Source: Gordonia jacobaea (lineage in GTDB: Bacteria; Actinomycetota; Actinomycetes; Mycobacteriales; Mycobacteriaceae). Taken from it: DNA of 64,000 bases. The DNA lies in NCBI RefSeq assembly GCF_001186365.1, contig NZ_LDTZ01000017.1:186001-250000 (forward strand). Direction: 5' to 3'. The translations under genes were made by a program, and so were the position numbers. This document shows positions 54,406-62,566 of the stretch, one piece after another (within the stretch, counting starts at the first letter, position 1; each line of letters starts with the position of its first letter). Under the pieces are notes generated by a model that did no database searches, was not told the origin of the DNA, and saw only the letters and a list, made by a program, of their open reading frames with translations.

Positions 54406-57000
54406 CTAGGTGAGCGCCGCGCGCACCGAGGCAGCAGTGTCGGCTTCGAGGCACCGCTCGACGAGCCTGGGGTTGGCCGTGACATTGATGCCACGGACCG
54501 CCTGTTTGATCGGAGGTACGGCGCGAGGAGCGACGCTCAACTCGCGAACCCCAAGCGCAACAAGGAGATCCGTTGCCGTCTCGTCGGCTGCCAACTCTCC
54601 GCAGACTGCCACCAGACGGTCGGGTCCCGCCCCGCGGCAGACCCTGTTGATCAGTGTGACGACTGCGGGATCGAGTGGATCGGCAAGCGCTGCAACGGAA
54701 GTGTTGCCGCGTTCTGCGGCCAACGTGTACTGCGTGAGGTCGTTGGTACCGATACTGAAGAAGTTGACGTGCGGCGCGAAGGCCGCGGTCTTGAGAGCCG
54801 CTGCGGGGACCTCGATCATGATTCCCACCTCGAGTCCCGCCGGATCACCACGTCCAACGGAAGTGATGGCGTCGTCGAGATGTTCTCGAGCAGTAAGTAA
54901 TTCGTCGACGGTGGTCACCATCGGGAACATGATGCTGATCGGGGTCTGGTGTGCGACGGTGACGATGGCTCGGAGCTGGTCGTCGAACAGTGTCTTCTCG
55001 GCCAGCGCGAGGCGGAGTCCACGGAGGCCGAGGAAGGGGTTCTCCTCGGCAGGTTGCGGCGCGAACGGCAGCGGCTTGTCCCCGCCGACGTCGAGCGTGC
55101 GTAGCGTGATGCGTTGGCCGCCAAGGGCATCGGCCATCGCGAGGTAGGTGTCGATCTGCTCGTCGACGGTGGGGGGCTCCGCACGGTCGAGGTAGAGAAA
55201 CTCGGTACGAACTAATCCTGAACCGTCCGCGCCGCTTTCGGCGGCGGCGCGTGCGTCTTCGACAGAACCGAGGTTGGCTGCCACCAGAATTCGCGTGCCG
55301 TCGGCGGTGCTCGCGGACTCGTGCGCCGCCACGCGGGCAAGCTCTCCGCGCTCTGCAGCACGTGATGCCTCGCTGCGTAGCCGTTCGAGGGTCTGACTAT
55401 CAGGTTCGACGACGACCTCACCGGTCGATCCGTCGAGCGCCACGGTGACACCGGGTTCGATGGCCAAAACGTCGGCGCCTGCCGCAACGACTGCGGGGAT
55501 ACCCCGCGCACGGGCAAGGATTGCAGCGTGACTGGTCGGGCTTCCGCCCGCGAGGATGACGCCTGCGACTTTCTCGGCGTCGAGGACGGCCGCCTGTGCG
55601 GGCAGCAGATCGTCGACGACGAGGATGCCGGTGCCATCGATGGTCGCATCGGGGATGCCTGCCAGCTTGCGGAGTACCTGCTGTCCGACCGCGTGCACGT
55701 CGACGGCGCGTTCGCGCAGGTAGGGGTCGTCGACGGCGCGCCATTCGTTTTCGACGGCCGCCACTGCCTCCGCCCACGCGCGCGACGCGGGCACACCGGA
55801 CTCGATGCGTTTGAGGGCTGCGGCCACGAGGTCGGGATCGTCGAGCATCACCAGGTGGGCGTCGAAGATGGCGGCGTCGGCGGGGCTGTGCTGCGCCGTC
55901 GTGGTGCGCAGGCTCTCGATGTCGGCGCGTACAGCGTCGAGGGCGTTGCGCAGTCTCGCGGACTGGGCGTCGGCGGAGTCGAACTGCTCGTCCGGGGGCT
56001 CGATGTCGACGACCGCGGGCGTGAACACCGGACCGATCGCGATCCCGGGCGACGCCGGCAGGGCGGGGTGGTCTCGACAAGCTCGACCAGCGGTGGGGGC
56101 AGCTCGACCAGCGGTGGGGGCAGCTCGATCGGCGGTGGAGTGGTCTCGACAAGCTCGACCATCGGGGGCAGCTCGACCAGCGGGGGAGGCGGCTCGACCA
56201 GCATCGGGGGCAGCTCGACCTGCATCGGGGGCAGCTCGACCAGCGGGGGTTGACGCTCGACCAGTGGAAGAGGCGGGGGCATCCTCCTCGCCAAAGCGGT
56301 TGCGCGCCAGCGTGGTCAGATGCTCGACGGCGGCCTGTGCGTCTGGGCCGCTCGCGTCGATCTCGAGGTGCTGGCCGCACCGCACGGCGAGGCCGGTGAC
56401 CTGCGACAGGCTTATCGCCGAGGCCGGGCCGGCGCCGGTGTCGAGATTGCGTAGCGTGACCTCAGCGTCGAATTGTCCTGCCTCCGTGACCAATCGGGCG
56501 GCTGGTCGGGCGTGGAGGCCATGCGGATTCTCGACCTCGACGACGGCGGACTCACCCCCGGGCCGTGCATTCTCTCGGCCAGCCGACACATCCTCGACGC
56601 CCAACGCCGACCGTTTCGGCATCAGCGCGCCGGCCGCCTCGGCCGCGACGTCGGAGGGAGAAGCCCCCGAGGCGGCGGTCACGGCCGCGGCCATGAGTCC
56701 CTCCACCAGTGGTGCCGCGGACAGCACGGTGCGCTCGCGGACCTCCGGATCGATCAGTTCGAGCGCGAGTTCGGCTGACAGAACAGCACTTCCGAGATCC
56801 ATCAACACCACGACGCCCTGGCCGTCGTCCGCTTTCTCGATCGCGTCGACGATGGCCGTGGCGTCGGTGCCGAAGGTCTCGGCGTCGAGTCCCGCTGCGA
56901 CGGCGATGCGCGTCGTCGATCCGTGGAGCATCTCCGATGCCAGTGCCACCGCGGCGTCGGCCAACGCTCTGCTGTGGGAGACGACCACCAGCCCGGTCAT
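54406..57000 (-). CDS. dhaM: Dihydroxyacetone kinase phosphotransfer protein DhaM fused to HPr and PTS enzyme I
   Basis: About 864 residues in three phosphotransfer domains. An EIIA-mannose-type DhaM domain (~1-130) has the phospho-His9 (VVVSHSRAL). An HPr domain (~150-237) has His163 (GLHARPAA). Enzyme I (~316-864) has His491 (GGSPTSHAAI), then LRTLDVGGDKPLPF and FFSIGTNDLTQY at the phosphoenolpyruvate site. It passes phosphate from PEP to the ADP bound in DhaL. Residues ~241-316 between HPr and EI are not domain sequence: they are translated dispersed repeats. ATG 57000 overlaps the dhaL stop as ATGA. The frame is open upstream only over dhaL in antisense-like form. Confidence 0.92.
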   Translation of the reverse strand: MTGLVVVSHSRALADAAVALASEMLHGSTTRIAVAAGLDAETFGTDATAIVDAIEKADDGQGVVVLMDLGSAVLSAELALELIDPEVRERTVLSAAPLVEGLMAAAVTAASGASPSDVAAEAAGALMPKRSALGVEDVSAGRENARPGGESAVVEVENPHGLHARPAARLVTEAGQFDAEVTLRNLDTGAGPASAISLSQVTGLAVRCGQHLEIDASGPDAQAAVEHLTTLARNRFGEEDAPASSTGRASTPAGRAAPDAGRAAPDAGRAASPAGRAAPDGRACRDHSTADRAAPTAGRAAPTAGRACRDHPALPASPGIAIGPVFTPAVVDIEPPDEQFDSADAQSARLRNALDAVRADIESLRTTTAQHSPADAAIFDAHLVMLDDPDLVAAALKRIESGVPASRAWAEAVAAVENEWRAVDDPYLRERAVDVHAVGQQVLRKLAGIPDATIDGTGILVVDDLLPAQAAVLDAEKVAGVILAGGSPTSHAAILARARGIPAVVAAGADVLAIEPGVTVALDGSTGEVVVEPDSQTLERLRSEASRAAERGELARVAAHESASTADGTRILVAANLGSVEDARAAAESGADGSGLVRTEFLYLDRAEPPTVDEQIDTYLAMADALGGQRITLRTLDVGGDKPLPFAPQPAEENPFLGLRGLRLALAEKTLFDDQLRAIVTVAHQTPISIMFPMVTTVDELLTAREHLDDAITSVGRGDPAGLEVGIMIEVPAAALKTAAFAPHVNFFSIGTNDLTQYTLAAERGNTSVAALADPLDPAVVTLINRVCRGAGPDRLVAVCGELAADETATDLLVALGVRELSVAPRAVPPIKQAVRGINVTANPRLVERCLEADTAASVRAALT
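56069..56266. repeat. Dispersed repeat cluster inside the dhaM coding sequence
   Basis: Read on the + strand, two full GGTCTCGACAAGCTCGACC units (near 56070 and 56141) and several CAGCTCGACCAGC cores with GGGGG spacers. It is the same repeat as in the three intergenic clusters. On the coding strand it is in frame and gives a linker rich in GRAAPDAGRAAP and ACRDH units. Confidence 0.9.
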
Positions 57001-57641
57001 GGTGTGCCGGCCGCGTTCACGGCTTCGGCGAGTGCGTCGACGAGCATCGCCGCGCTCGTCGCTCCCGGATCCTGATGTCCGACGCTGCGCTCTCCGAGAT
57101 ACGACGCACGACCCTTGCGGGCCACCATGTCGACTGTCGAGTCGCGCCCGGCAGCGGCAGCGTCGGCGGCGACCTGCAGTGCTTTCGGTAGCGCTGCGCC
57201 GTCGGCGAGCGCGGCGTCGAGGGCGTCGCATGCGGGGTTGAGCGCGTCGAACATGGTCTTGTCGCCGGCCTGTGCGTGCCCGCGGTCGACCACACCGGCG
57301 AGCCCCGCACGCAGTGCCGCGGCGAGTGTTGCGTCGTCGATCTCCGTGCTGTCGCCGATGGCGCCCGCCATCCGCAGCAGCAGGGTGCCGTACAGCGGGC
57401 CGCTGGCTCCGCCTACCTTGCTGACGAGTGTCATGCCGGCCTTCTTCAATAGCGGTCCCGGCAGGTCCGGACTGTCGGCGAGTCCGTCGACGACGGCGGT
57501 CATGCCGCGTTCCATGTTCGATCCGTGGTCGGCGTCGCCGATCGCGGCGTCGAGTTGGGTCAGTTCGTCGACGTTGGCCACCACGTCGCTGGTGAACAGG
57601 CGGAGCCAGGTCGCGATGGTGTCGGTGCTGAGGGTGGTCAT
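56997..57641 (-). CDS. dhaL: Dihydroxyacetone kinase ADP-binding subunit DhaL
   Basis: 214 residues of the DhaL/Dak2 domain. The Mg-ADP site is IGDADHGSNMERG, with clustered Asp residues, then KVGGASGPLYGTLLLRMAGA and RKGRASYLGERSVGHQDPGA at the C-terminus. In the PTS-dependent kinase, ADP stays bound and is re-phosphorylated by DhaM, and DhaL then phosphorylates dihydroxyacetone held by DhaK. It is followed by dhaM with an ATGA overlap and preceded by dhaK with a 15-bp gap. Confidence 0.95.
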   Translation of the reverse strand: MTTLSTDTIATWLRLFTSDVVANVDELTQLDAAIGDADHGSNMERGMTAVVDGLADSPDLPGPLLKKAGMTLVSKVGGASGPLYGTLLLRMAGAIGDSTEIDDATLAAALRAGLAGVVDRGHAQAGDKTMFDALNPACDALDAALADGAALPKALQVAADAAAAGRDSTVDMVARKGRASYLGERSVGHQDPGATSAAMLVDALAEAVNAAGTP

Positions 57642-57656
57642 GACGTGCCCTTTCGA

Positions 57657-58646
57657 TCAAGCCCAGTGCAGGTTCGGTGTGTCGACCGGAGCGTCCCATA
57701 GTTCGGTGAGCTCGTCGTCGAGTCGCAGCAGCGAGACCGAACAGCCCGCCATGTCGAGGCTGGTGACGTAGTTGCCGACGAGGGTGCGCGTTGCCGTGAT
57801 GCCTGCGGCGTCGAGGAGTCGTGAGAACTCGGCGCACATCAGATAGAGCTCGATCAGGGGTGTCCCACCGAGGCCGTTGACCAGCAGGACTACCCCGTTC
57901 TCACCGACGGTGAAGTCGAGGTCTGCGAGAACCGGATCGATAAGCATCTGCGCCATCTCGTTCGCCGAAGGCAGTTCGACGCGTTTGCGGCCCGGTTCGC
58001 CGTGGATGCCGACGCCGAGTTCGATCTGATTCTCGGGCAGATCGAACGTGGGGTGACCGACCGCGGGGACCGTGCAGGAGGTGAGGGCGAGGCCCATGGT
58101 GCGCGCGTTGTCATCTGTTTTGCGTGCCAGTCGGGCGACTTCGGCGAGGTCGGCGCCGCGCTCGGCTACCGCCCCGGCGATCTTCTCGACGAAGACCGTG
58201 CCCGCGACGCCGCGTCGACCGACGGTGAAGCTGCTGTCGGTGACAGCCACATCGTCGTCGACGATGACAGACACCACCTCGACGTCGGCGAGCTCCGCGG
58301 CCATCTCGAAGTTCATCACGTCGCCGCTGTAGTTCTTCACGATGTGCAGCACGCCAACGCCGCCGTCGACGCCGCTGGTCGCGGCCAGGATCTGGTCGGG
58401 AACCGGCGAGGTGAAGACCTCGCCGCAGGCGGCGGCGTCGAGCATCCCCGGGCCGACAAAGCCGCCGTGGAGCGGCTCATGGCCGCTGCCTCCGCCCGAG
58501 ACCAACCCGACCTTTCCTCTGCGCGGTCCCTCGGCACGGAAGATCACCCTGTTCTCGTGGTCGACGCGCAGTCGGGGATGCGCGGCCGCAACCCCGCGCA
58601 GAGCGTCGGCCAGCACATCGGCCGGCTCGTTGATGAACTTCTTCAT
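57657..58646 (-). CDS. dhaK: Dihydroxyacetone kinase substrate-binding subunit DhaK
   Basis: About 329 residues, the Dak1 domain. GLVSGGGSGHEPLHGGFVG and KNYSGDVMNFEMA form the substrate site, and His215 (GVGIHGEPG) binds dihydroxyacetone covalently as a hemiaminal. It is the first gene of dhaK-dhaL-dhaM. ATG 58646 is chosen because AGGAG lies about nine bases upstream. The operon is divergent from an IclR regulator gene, with an 8-bp inverted repeat in between. Dihydroxyacetone phosphate produced here enters glycolysis. Confidence 0.95.
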   Translation of the reverse strand: MKKFINEPADVLADALRGVAAAHPRLRVDHENRVIFRAEGPRRGKVGLVSGGGSGHEPLHGGFVGPGMLDAAACGEVFTSPVPDQILAATSGVDGGVGVLHIVKNYSGDVMNFEMAAELADVEVVSVIVDDDVAVTDSSFTVGRRGVAGTVFVEKIAGAVAERGADLAEVARLARKTDDNARTMGLALTSCTVPAVGHPTFDLPENQIELGVGIHGEPGRKRVELPSANEMAQMLIDPVLADLDFTVGENGVVLLVNGLGGTPLIELYLMCAEFSRLLDAAGITATRTLVGNYVTSLDMAGCSVSLLRLDDELTELWDAPVDTPNLHWA

Positions 58647-58688
58647 GAGCCACAACTCCTACCGGGGGCGCGCGGTGACGCCGATTGA

Positions 58689-58711
58689 TTCATTCGGCAT
58701 TATCGAATGAA
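58689..58711. promoter_or_regulatory. Operator of the dhaKLM/IclR divergent promoter
   Basis: TTCATTCG (58689-58696) and CGAATGAA (58704-58711) form a perfect inverted repeat with a 7-base centre. It lies 43 bp before dhaK and 110 bp before the IclR gene, where an IclR-family regulator is expected to bind. Confidence 0.7.
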
Positions 58712-58820
58712 ACGTCACACTACGCCACACGAGATGTGACGGGCAATACTTTTCACAGATGGAACCGAGGAGATCTCGCCTCGGGCAGATGGCTGAAGCG
58801 ATTGCTGCGAGAATGTCGGG

Positions 58821-59627
58821 ATGATTCAGTCCGTAGACCGCGCGCTCCGCGTGCTCACGGTGCTTGCGGGCGACCACAGGATGAGTCTCGGACAGATCGC
58901 CGAGAGGCTCGAGCTGCCGCCGTCGACCGTCCACGGCATCGTCCGCACGCTGCTCGCCCACCGAATGGTCGTGCAGGAGCGCGACTCGGGTCGCTACCGC
59001 CTCGGACCTGCGGTTCTCACCTTCGGCAACGTCTACCTCGACAGTCTCGAACTGCGCGCGCGGATCGCGCCGTGGGCCGAGGATCTCGCACGACGCAGCG
59101 GACTCGCGGTCCGCACCGCGGTGATGCTGATCGACGACGTCGTGGTGGTCCATCACCAGCCGAGGCTCGACGGTTCGCGGCAGATGCCCGAGGTTGGAAT
59201 CGTCATCCCCGCGCATGCGTCGGCGCTGGGCAAGGCCGTCATGGCGTTCGACGCCAAGCTGACCGACGACATTCTCGGCGCCGACCTGCGTGACATGACC
59301 GGCTCGACGCTCACCGACCCCGCGGTCCTGCGCGCGACGCTTGCCGATGTGCGCGCGACCGGTCTCGCCGAGTCAGTCGAAGAGGCTGTGCTCGGAGAGT
59401 GTGAACTCGCAGCCGTGTTGACCGACCGGATGGGTGGTCCGATCGGAGCTGTCGGCGTCGTCGCCGACGTCGAGCAGTGGCCTCTCGAGTCGTCGGTCGC
59501 GTCCATGCTGCGTGACGTCGCCCGCAACACCTCGCGCGAGCTGGGCGCTGCCACCTGGCCTCCCGCGGTTCAGGACGACCGCGCCACCGACAAGGACGCG
59601 TGGCGGCGGAGGTCTCGCACGGGGTGA
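58821..59627 (+). CDS. IclR family transcriptional regulator
   Basis: 268 residues. The N-terminal winged helix (~1-65) reads MSLGQIAERLELPPSTVHGI, then VVQERDSGRYRLGPAVLTFG. The GAF-like effector domain (~75-250) includes VIPAHASALGKAVMAFDAK, a typical IclR segment. It is divergent from dhaKLM and very likely controls it, sensing dihydroxyacetone, glycerol or a phosphorylated relative. A short basic tail (DKDAWRRRSRTG) ends it. The 3' end lies 53 bp before dinB on the same strand. Confidence 0.92.
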   Translation: MIQSVDRALRVLTVLAGDHRMSLGQIAERLELPPSTVHGIVRTLLAHRMVVQERDSGRYRLGPAVLTFGNVYLDSLELRARIAPWAEDLARRSGLAVRTAVMLIDDVVVVHHQPRLDGSRQMPEVGIVIPAHASALGKAVMAFDAKLTDDILGADLRDMTGSTLTDPAVLRATLADVRATGLAESVEEAVLGECELAAVLTDRMGGPIGAVGVVADVEQWPLESSVASMLRDVARNTSRELGAATWPPAVQDDRATDKDAWRRRSRTG

Positions 59628-59665
59628 GCCGGGCTGTTCGGGTGTAGAGAATGTCAGACCCGCAT

Positions 59666-59681
59666 GCGAACATGTGTTCTA
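59666..59681. promoter_or_regulatory. SOS-like (LexA) box at the dinB start
   Basis: GCGAACATGTGTTCTA matches TCGAAC-N4-GTTCGA at 10 of 12 fixed positions and has intact GAAC/GTTC cores. Its last base is the first base of the dinB ATG. Confidence 0.5.
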
Positions 59682-60943
59682 TGCGGATCGAGCGACGCGA
59701 GCGGCACGAGGCGTCGATACTGCACGCCGATCTCGACTCGTTCTATGCGTCGGTCGAGCAGCGCGACAACCCGGCGCTACGTGGCCGGCCGGTGCTTGTC
59801 GGTGGTGGTGTCGTGCTCGCGGCAAGCTACGAGGCCAAGGCGTTCGGCGTGCGGTCGCCGATGCCGGGCCACGAGGCGCGGGCGCTGTGCCCGCGCGCAA
59901 TCGTGGTGCCGCCACGCTTCGACGCCTACGTCGAGGCCAGCCGCGCGGTCTTCGAGATCTTCCACGACACCACACCCATCGTCGAGGGCATCTCGGTCGA
60001 CGAGGCGTTCCTCGACGTCGCGGGCCTGCGTCGAGTCTCGGGAACGCCGGTCGAGATCGCGGAGCGCCTGCGCACACGCGTCCGCGACGACGTGGGACTG
60101 CCGATCACCGTGGGTCTTGCGCGCACCAAATTCCTCGCGAAGGTTGCCAGCGCCGTCGGCAAACCCGACGGGCTGCTCGAGGTGGCACCGGGAACCGAGA
60201 TTGCGTTCTTGCACCCGCTGCCGGTTCGGAGACTGTGGGGCGTCGGGCCGGTGACCGAGGCCAAACTCCACGACGCGGGCGTCACCACGGTCGGCGGGAT
60301 CGCCCGGCTCGGGGAGCGCTCACTCAAGCACATCGTCGGGCCGGGCTCTGCGCGTCACCTCTTCGCGCTGTCGATGGCCACCGACCCGCGCCGCGTCGAG
60401 ACCGGGCGTCGACGCTCGTCGATCGGATCGCAGCGGGCGCTCGGTCGTCGACCGAAGAGTGAAGCCGACCTCGAGGCGACCGTCGTCGCTATCGTCGAAC
60501 GCTTGGGACGTCGGCTCCGCAATGCCGAACGAGTCTGTCGCACAGTCGTATTGCGTCTCCGATTCGACGACTTCTCGCGTGCAACCCGATCGCGGACACT
60601 CTCCGACGTCACAGACCGCACCGACGTGATCATGTCGTCGGCGCGCGGATTGCTCGACGACGCCCTGCCCGTGATCCGCGACCGCGGGTGCACGTTGATC
60701 GGGTTGTCGCTCACCGGACTCGACGAGCGCGACTCGATACAGCTCACCCTGCCGTTCGACCAACCCGACCCTGCCGACCGCCGGGTGCGCGCTGTCGGGG
60801 CGTCGAGTCCACTCAGCGGTCGGGGCGCTCACCTCGACACAGCGATGGACGATCTGAGAACGCGATTCGGCCGCGACGCCGTAACCCGCGGCGTACTCCT
60901 GGGGCGCCACCACGGCGACGACGCCCCGATGCTTCCGGACTGA
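59681..60943 (+). CDS. dinB: DNA polymerase IV (Y-family, DinB)
   Basis: About 420 residues. Catalytic acids are Asp17 (ILHADLDSFYASVEQ) and Asp107-Glu108 (SVDEAFLDV). The finger segment YEAKAFGVRSPMPG and helix-hairpin-helix GVTTVGGIARLGE follow. The little-finger domain (~245-360) is present, and IQLTLPF near residue 373 resembles a beta-clamp-binding motif. It carries out error-prone bypass synthesis. ATG 59681 is chosen because it gives the normal N-terminus and places the SOS-like box outside the gene; ATG 59651 is an alternative. Mycobacterial dinB genes are not all SOS-controlled, so the box is notable. Confidence 0.93.
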   Translation: MRIERRERHEASILHADLDSFYASVEQRDNPALRGRPVLVGGGVVLAASYEAKAFGVRSPMPGHEARALCPRAIVVPPRFDAYVEASRAVFEIFHDTTPIVEGISVDEAFLDVAGLRRVSGTPVEIAERLRTRVRDDVGLPITVGLARTKFLAKVASAVGKPDGLLEVAPGTEIAFLHPLPVRRLWGVGPVTEAKLHDAGVTTVGGIARLGERSLKHIVGPGSARHLFALSMATDPRRVETGRRRSSIGSQRALGRRPKSEADLEATVVAIVERLGRRLRNAERVCRTVVLRLRFDDFSRATRSRTLSDVTDRTDVIMSSARGLLDDALPVIRDRGCTLIGLSLTGLDERDSIQLTLPFDQPDPADRRVRAVGASSPLSGRGAHLDTAMDDLRTRFGRDAVTRGVLLGRHHGDDAPMLPD

Positions 60944-61082
60944 GTGGCAGTCCGTTTCCCGTGCGCAGAACGCGCAAAACGTGTCTTACGCGCACAAGCT
61001 TCACTGTGATCTGGACTACCCCGACACTCGATCAGTAACGGGCAACACACCGCTCGCGTACGACACGAGAAAGAGCACGGAA

Positions 61083-62519
61083 ATGTTGGTAGCACTCGGG
61101 TTGGGCATGGTCGCCACGTTCATGTTCCTCATCATCACCAAACGCGCGACCCCTGTGGTCGCGCTGATCCTCGTCCCTGTCGCGTTCGGGCTGTTCGCCG
61201 GTGCCGGCCTCAGCATCAGCGACATGATCACCGACGGGATCAAAGAACTCGCCCCCACAGCGGCGATGTTGTTCTTTGCGATTATCTTCTTCGGGATCAT
61301 GATCGATGTCGGACTCTTCGATCCCATCGTTCGGCTGGTGGTTCGGATGGTCGGGCATGATCCGGCACGGTTGGTCGTCGGCACCGCGGTGCTCGCGATG
61401 GTCGTCTCGCTCGACGGCGACGGCTCGACGACGTTCATCATCACCACCGCCGCGCTCTTACCGCTCTATCTGAAACTGCGCGTCAGCCCCGTCGTCCTCA
61501 CCGTCGTGGCAGGTCTCGCGAACGGCACGATGAACATACTTCCGTGGGGAGGCCCGACGGCCCGTGCCGCGAGTGCGCTGAAGATCGACACCAATGACAT
61601 CTTCCTGCCCATGCTCCCCGCACTCGGAGCCGCGCTGCTGGTTGTCCTGGCTTTCGCCTATCACCTCGGCGTCTTGGAGCGTCGTCGGATCGGGCGTCTG
61701 GAAGTCGACGACGCGGTACTGGTGCCGCGCGGTGAACTGGTTGCCGCTGGAGTCGGCGGCTCAGGGACGACGTCGAACAACCGACCAGGTCTCTCGACTG
61801 GTTCGGGCGGAACCGACTCCAGCACAGGCGATGTCGCCACGCTGTCGGATGGCGACGGGGAGTCGGCGTTCACCGGGGTTCTCGATCCGAATCGAAAGAC
61901 GTTGCGGCCCAAACTGGTCTGGGTCAATGCGACGCTGACGGTCGCCCTGCTGGCGATCCTCGGAGCCGATATCGTCGCGATCCCTGTTCTGTTCATGATC
62001 TTCGCGGCCATCGCGCTTGCCGTGAATTTCCCGCACATCAAAGATCAACAGGAGGCCATCACACGCCACAGTTCGAGCATCGTCTCGGTGGTCGCGATGG
62101 TGCTCGCCGCTGCGGTGTTGACCGGAGTGTTCAGTGGGACCGGGATGGTGGACGCCATCGCACATTGGATGGCCGACGGGATTCCGAGCGCGATGGGTCC
62201 GCACATGGCAATCGTCATCGGGATCGTTTCGATGCCGTTGACATTCCTGATGAGTAACGATGCGTTCTATTACGGTGTCCTTCCGGTCCTCTCGGAGACC
62301 GCCTCGCGGTACGGCATCGATCCCGCAGAGATGGCACGCGCCTCGATCACCGGCCAGACCGTTCACATGCAGAGCCCGCTAGTGCCCGCGATACTCCTGC
62401 TGGTCGCGCTCGCGGGGGTGTCACTGGCCGACCATCACAAGAAGGTCCTGTGGCGAGCAGCACTGGTATCGGTGACGATGCTCGCTGTGGGCGTCGCGGT
62501 CGGCGCGATCCCGTTCTGA
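61083..62519 (+). CDS. CitMHS family citrate-metal:H+ symporter
   Basis: About 478 residues with 11-12 membrane segments. The CitMHS pattern shows in LVVGTAVLAMVVSLDGDGST, GLANGTMNILPWGGPTARAA and MGPHMAIVIGIVSMPLTFLM with FLMSNDAFYYG after it. A hydrophilic loop (~215-275) rich in Gly/Ser/Thr lies between the halves. It takes up citrate or a related di/tricarboxylate bound to Mg2+, Ca2+ or other metals. ATG 61083 is chosen; the in-frame start at 60981 adds an unlikely hydrophilic tail. A CitA-type sensor kinase follows directly, so the two form a citrate-response unit. Confidence 0.9.
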   Translation: MLVALGLGMVATFMFLIITKRATPVVALILVPVAFGLFAGAGLSISDMITDGIKELAPTAAMLFFAIIFFGIMIDVGLFDPIVRLVVRMVGHDPARLVVGTAVLAMVVSLDGDGSTTFIITTAALLPLYLKLRVSPVVLTVVAGLANGTMNILPWGGPTARAASALKIDTNDIFLPMLPALGAALLVVLAFAYHLGVLERRRIGRLEVDDAVLVPRGELVAAGVGGSGTTSNNRPGLSTGSGGTDSSTGDVATLSDGDGESAFTGVLDPNRKTLRPKLVWVNATLTVALLAILGADIVAIPVLFMIFAAIALAVNFPHIKDQQEAITRHSSSIVSVVAMVLAAAVLTGVFSGTGMVDAIAHWMADGIPSAMGPHMAIVIGIVSMPLTFLMSNDAFYYGVLPVLSETASRYGIDPAEMARASITGQTVHMQSPLVPAILLLVALAGVSLADHHKKVLWRAALVSVTMLAVGVAVGAIPF

Positions 62520-62566
62520 GTTCGAACTCCAACCGCCGCGCCACTGCCGACGCCTAGGCTCTACAC

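Noticed and set aside
57001..57837. Extension of the dhaM frame upstream over dhaL
   Set aside because: The Arg/His-rich translation is a shifted reading of dhaL; the DhaM domain begins at ATG 57000 with an ATGA overlap.
60944..61082. CRP-like site in the leader of the CitMHS gene (around TGTGATCTGGAC)
   Set aside because: Only one half-site is present and no matching TCACA follows at the right distance.
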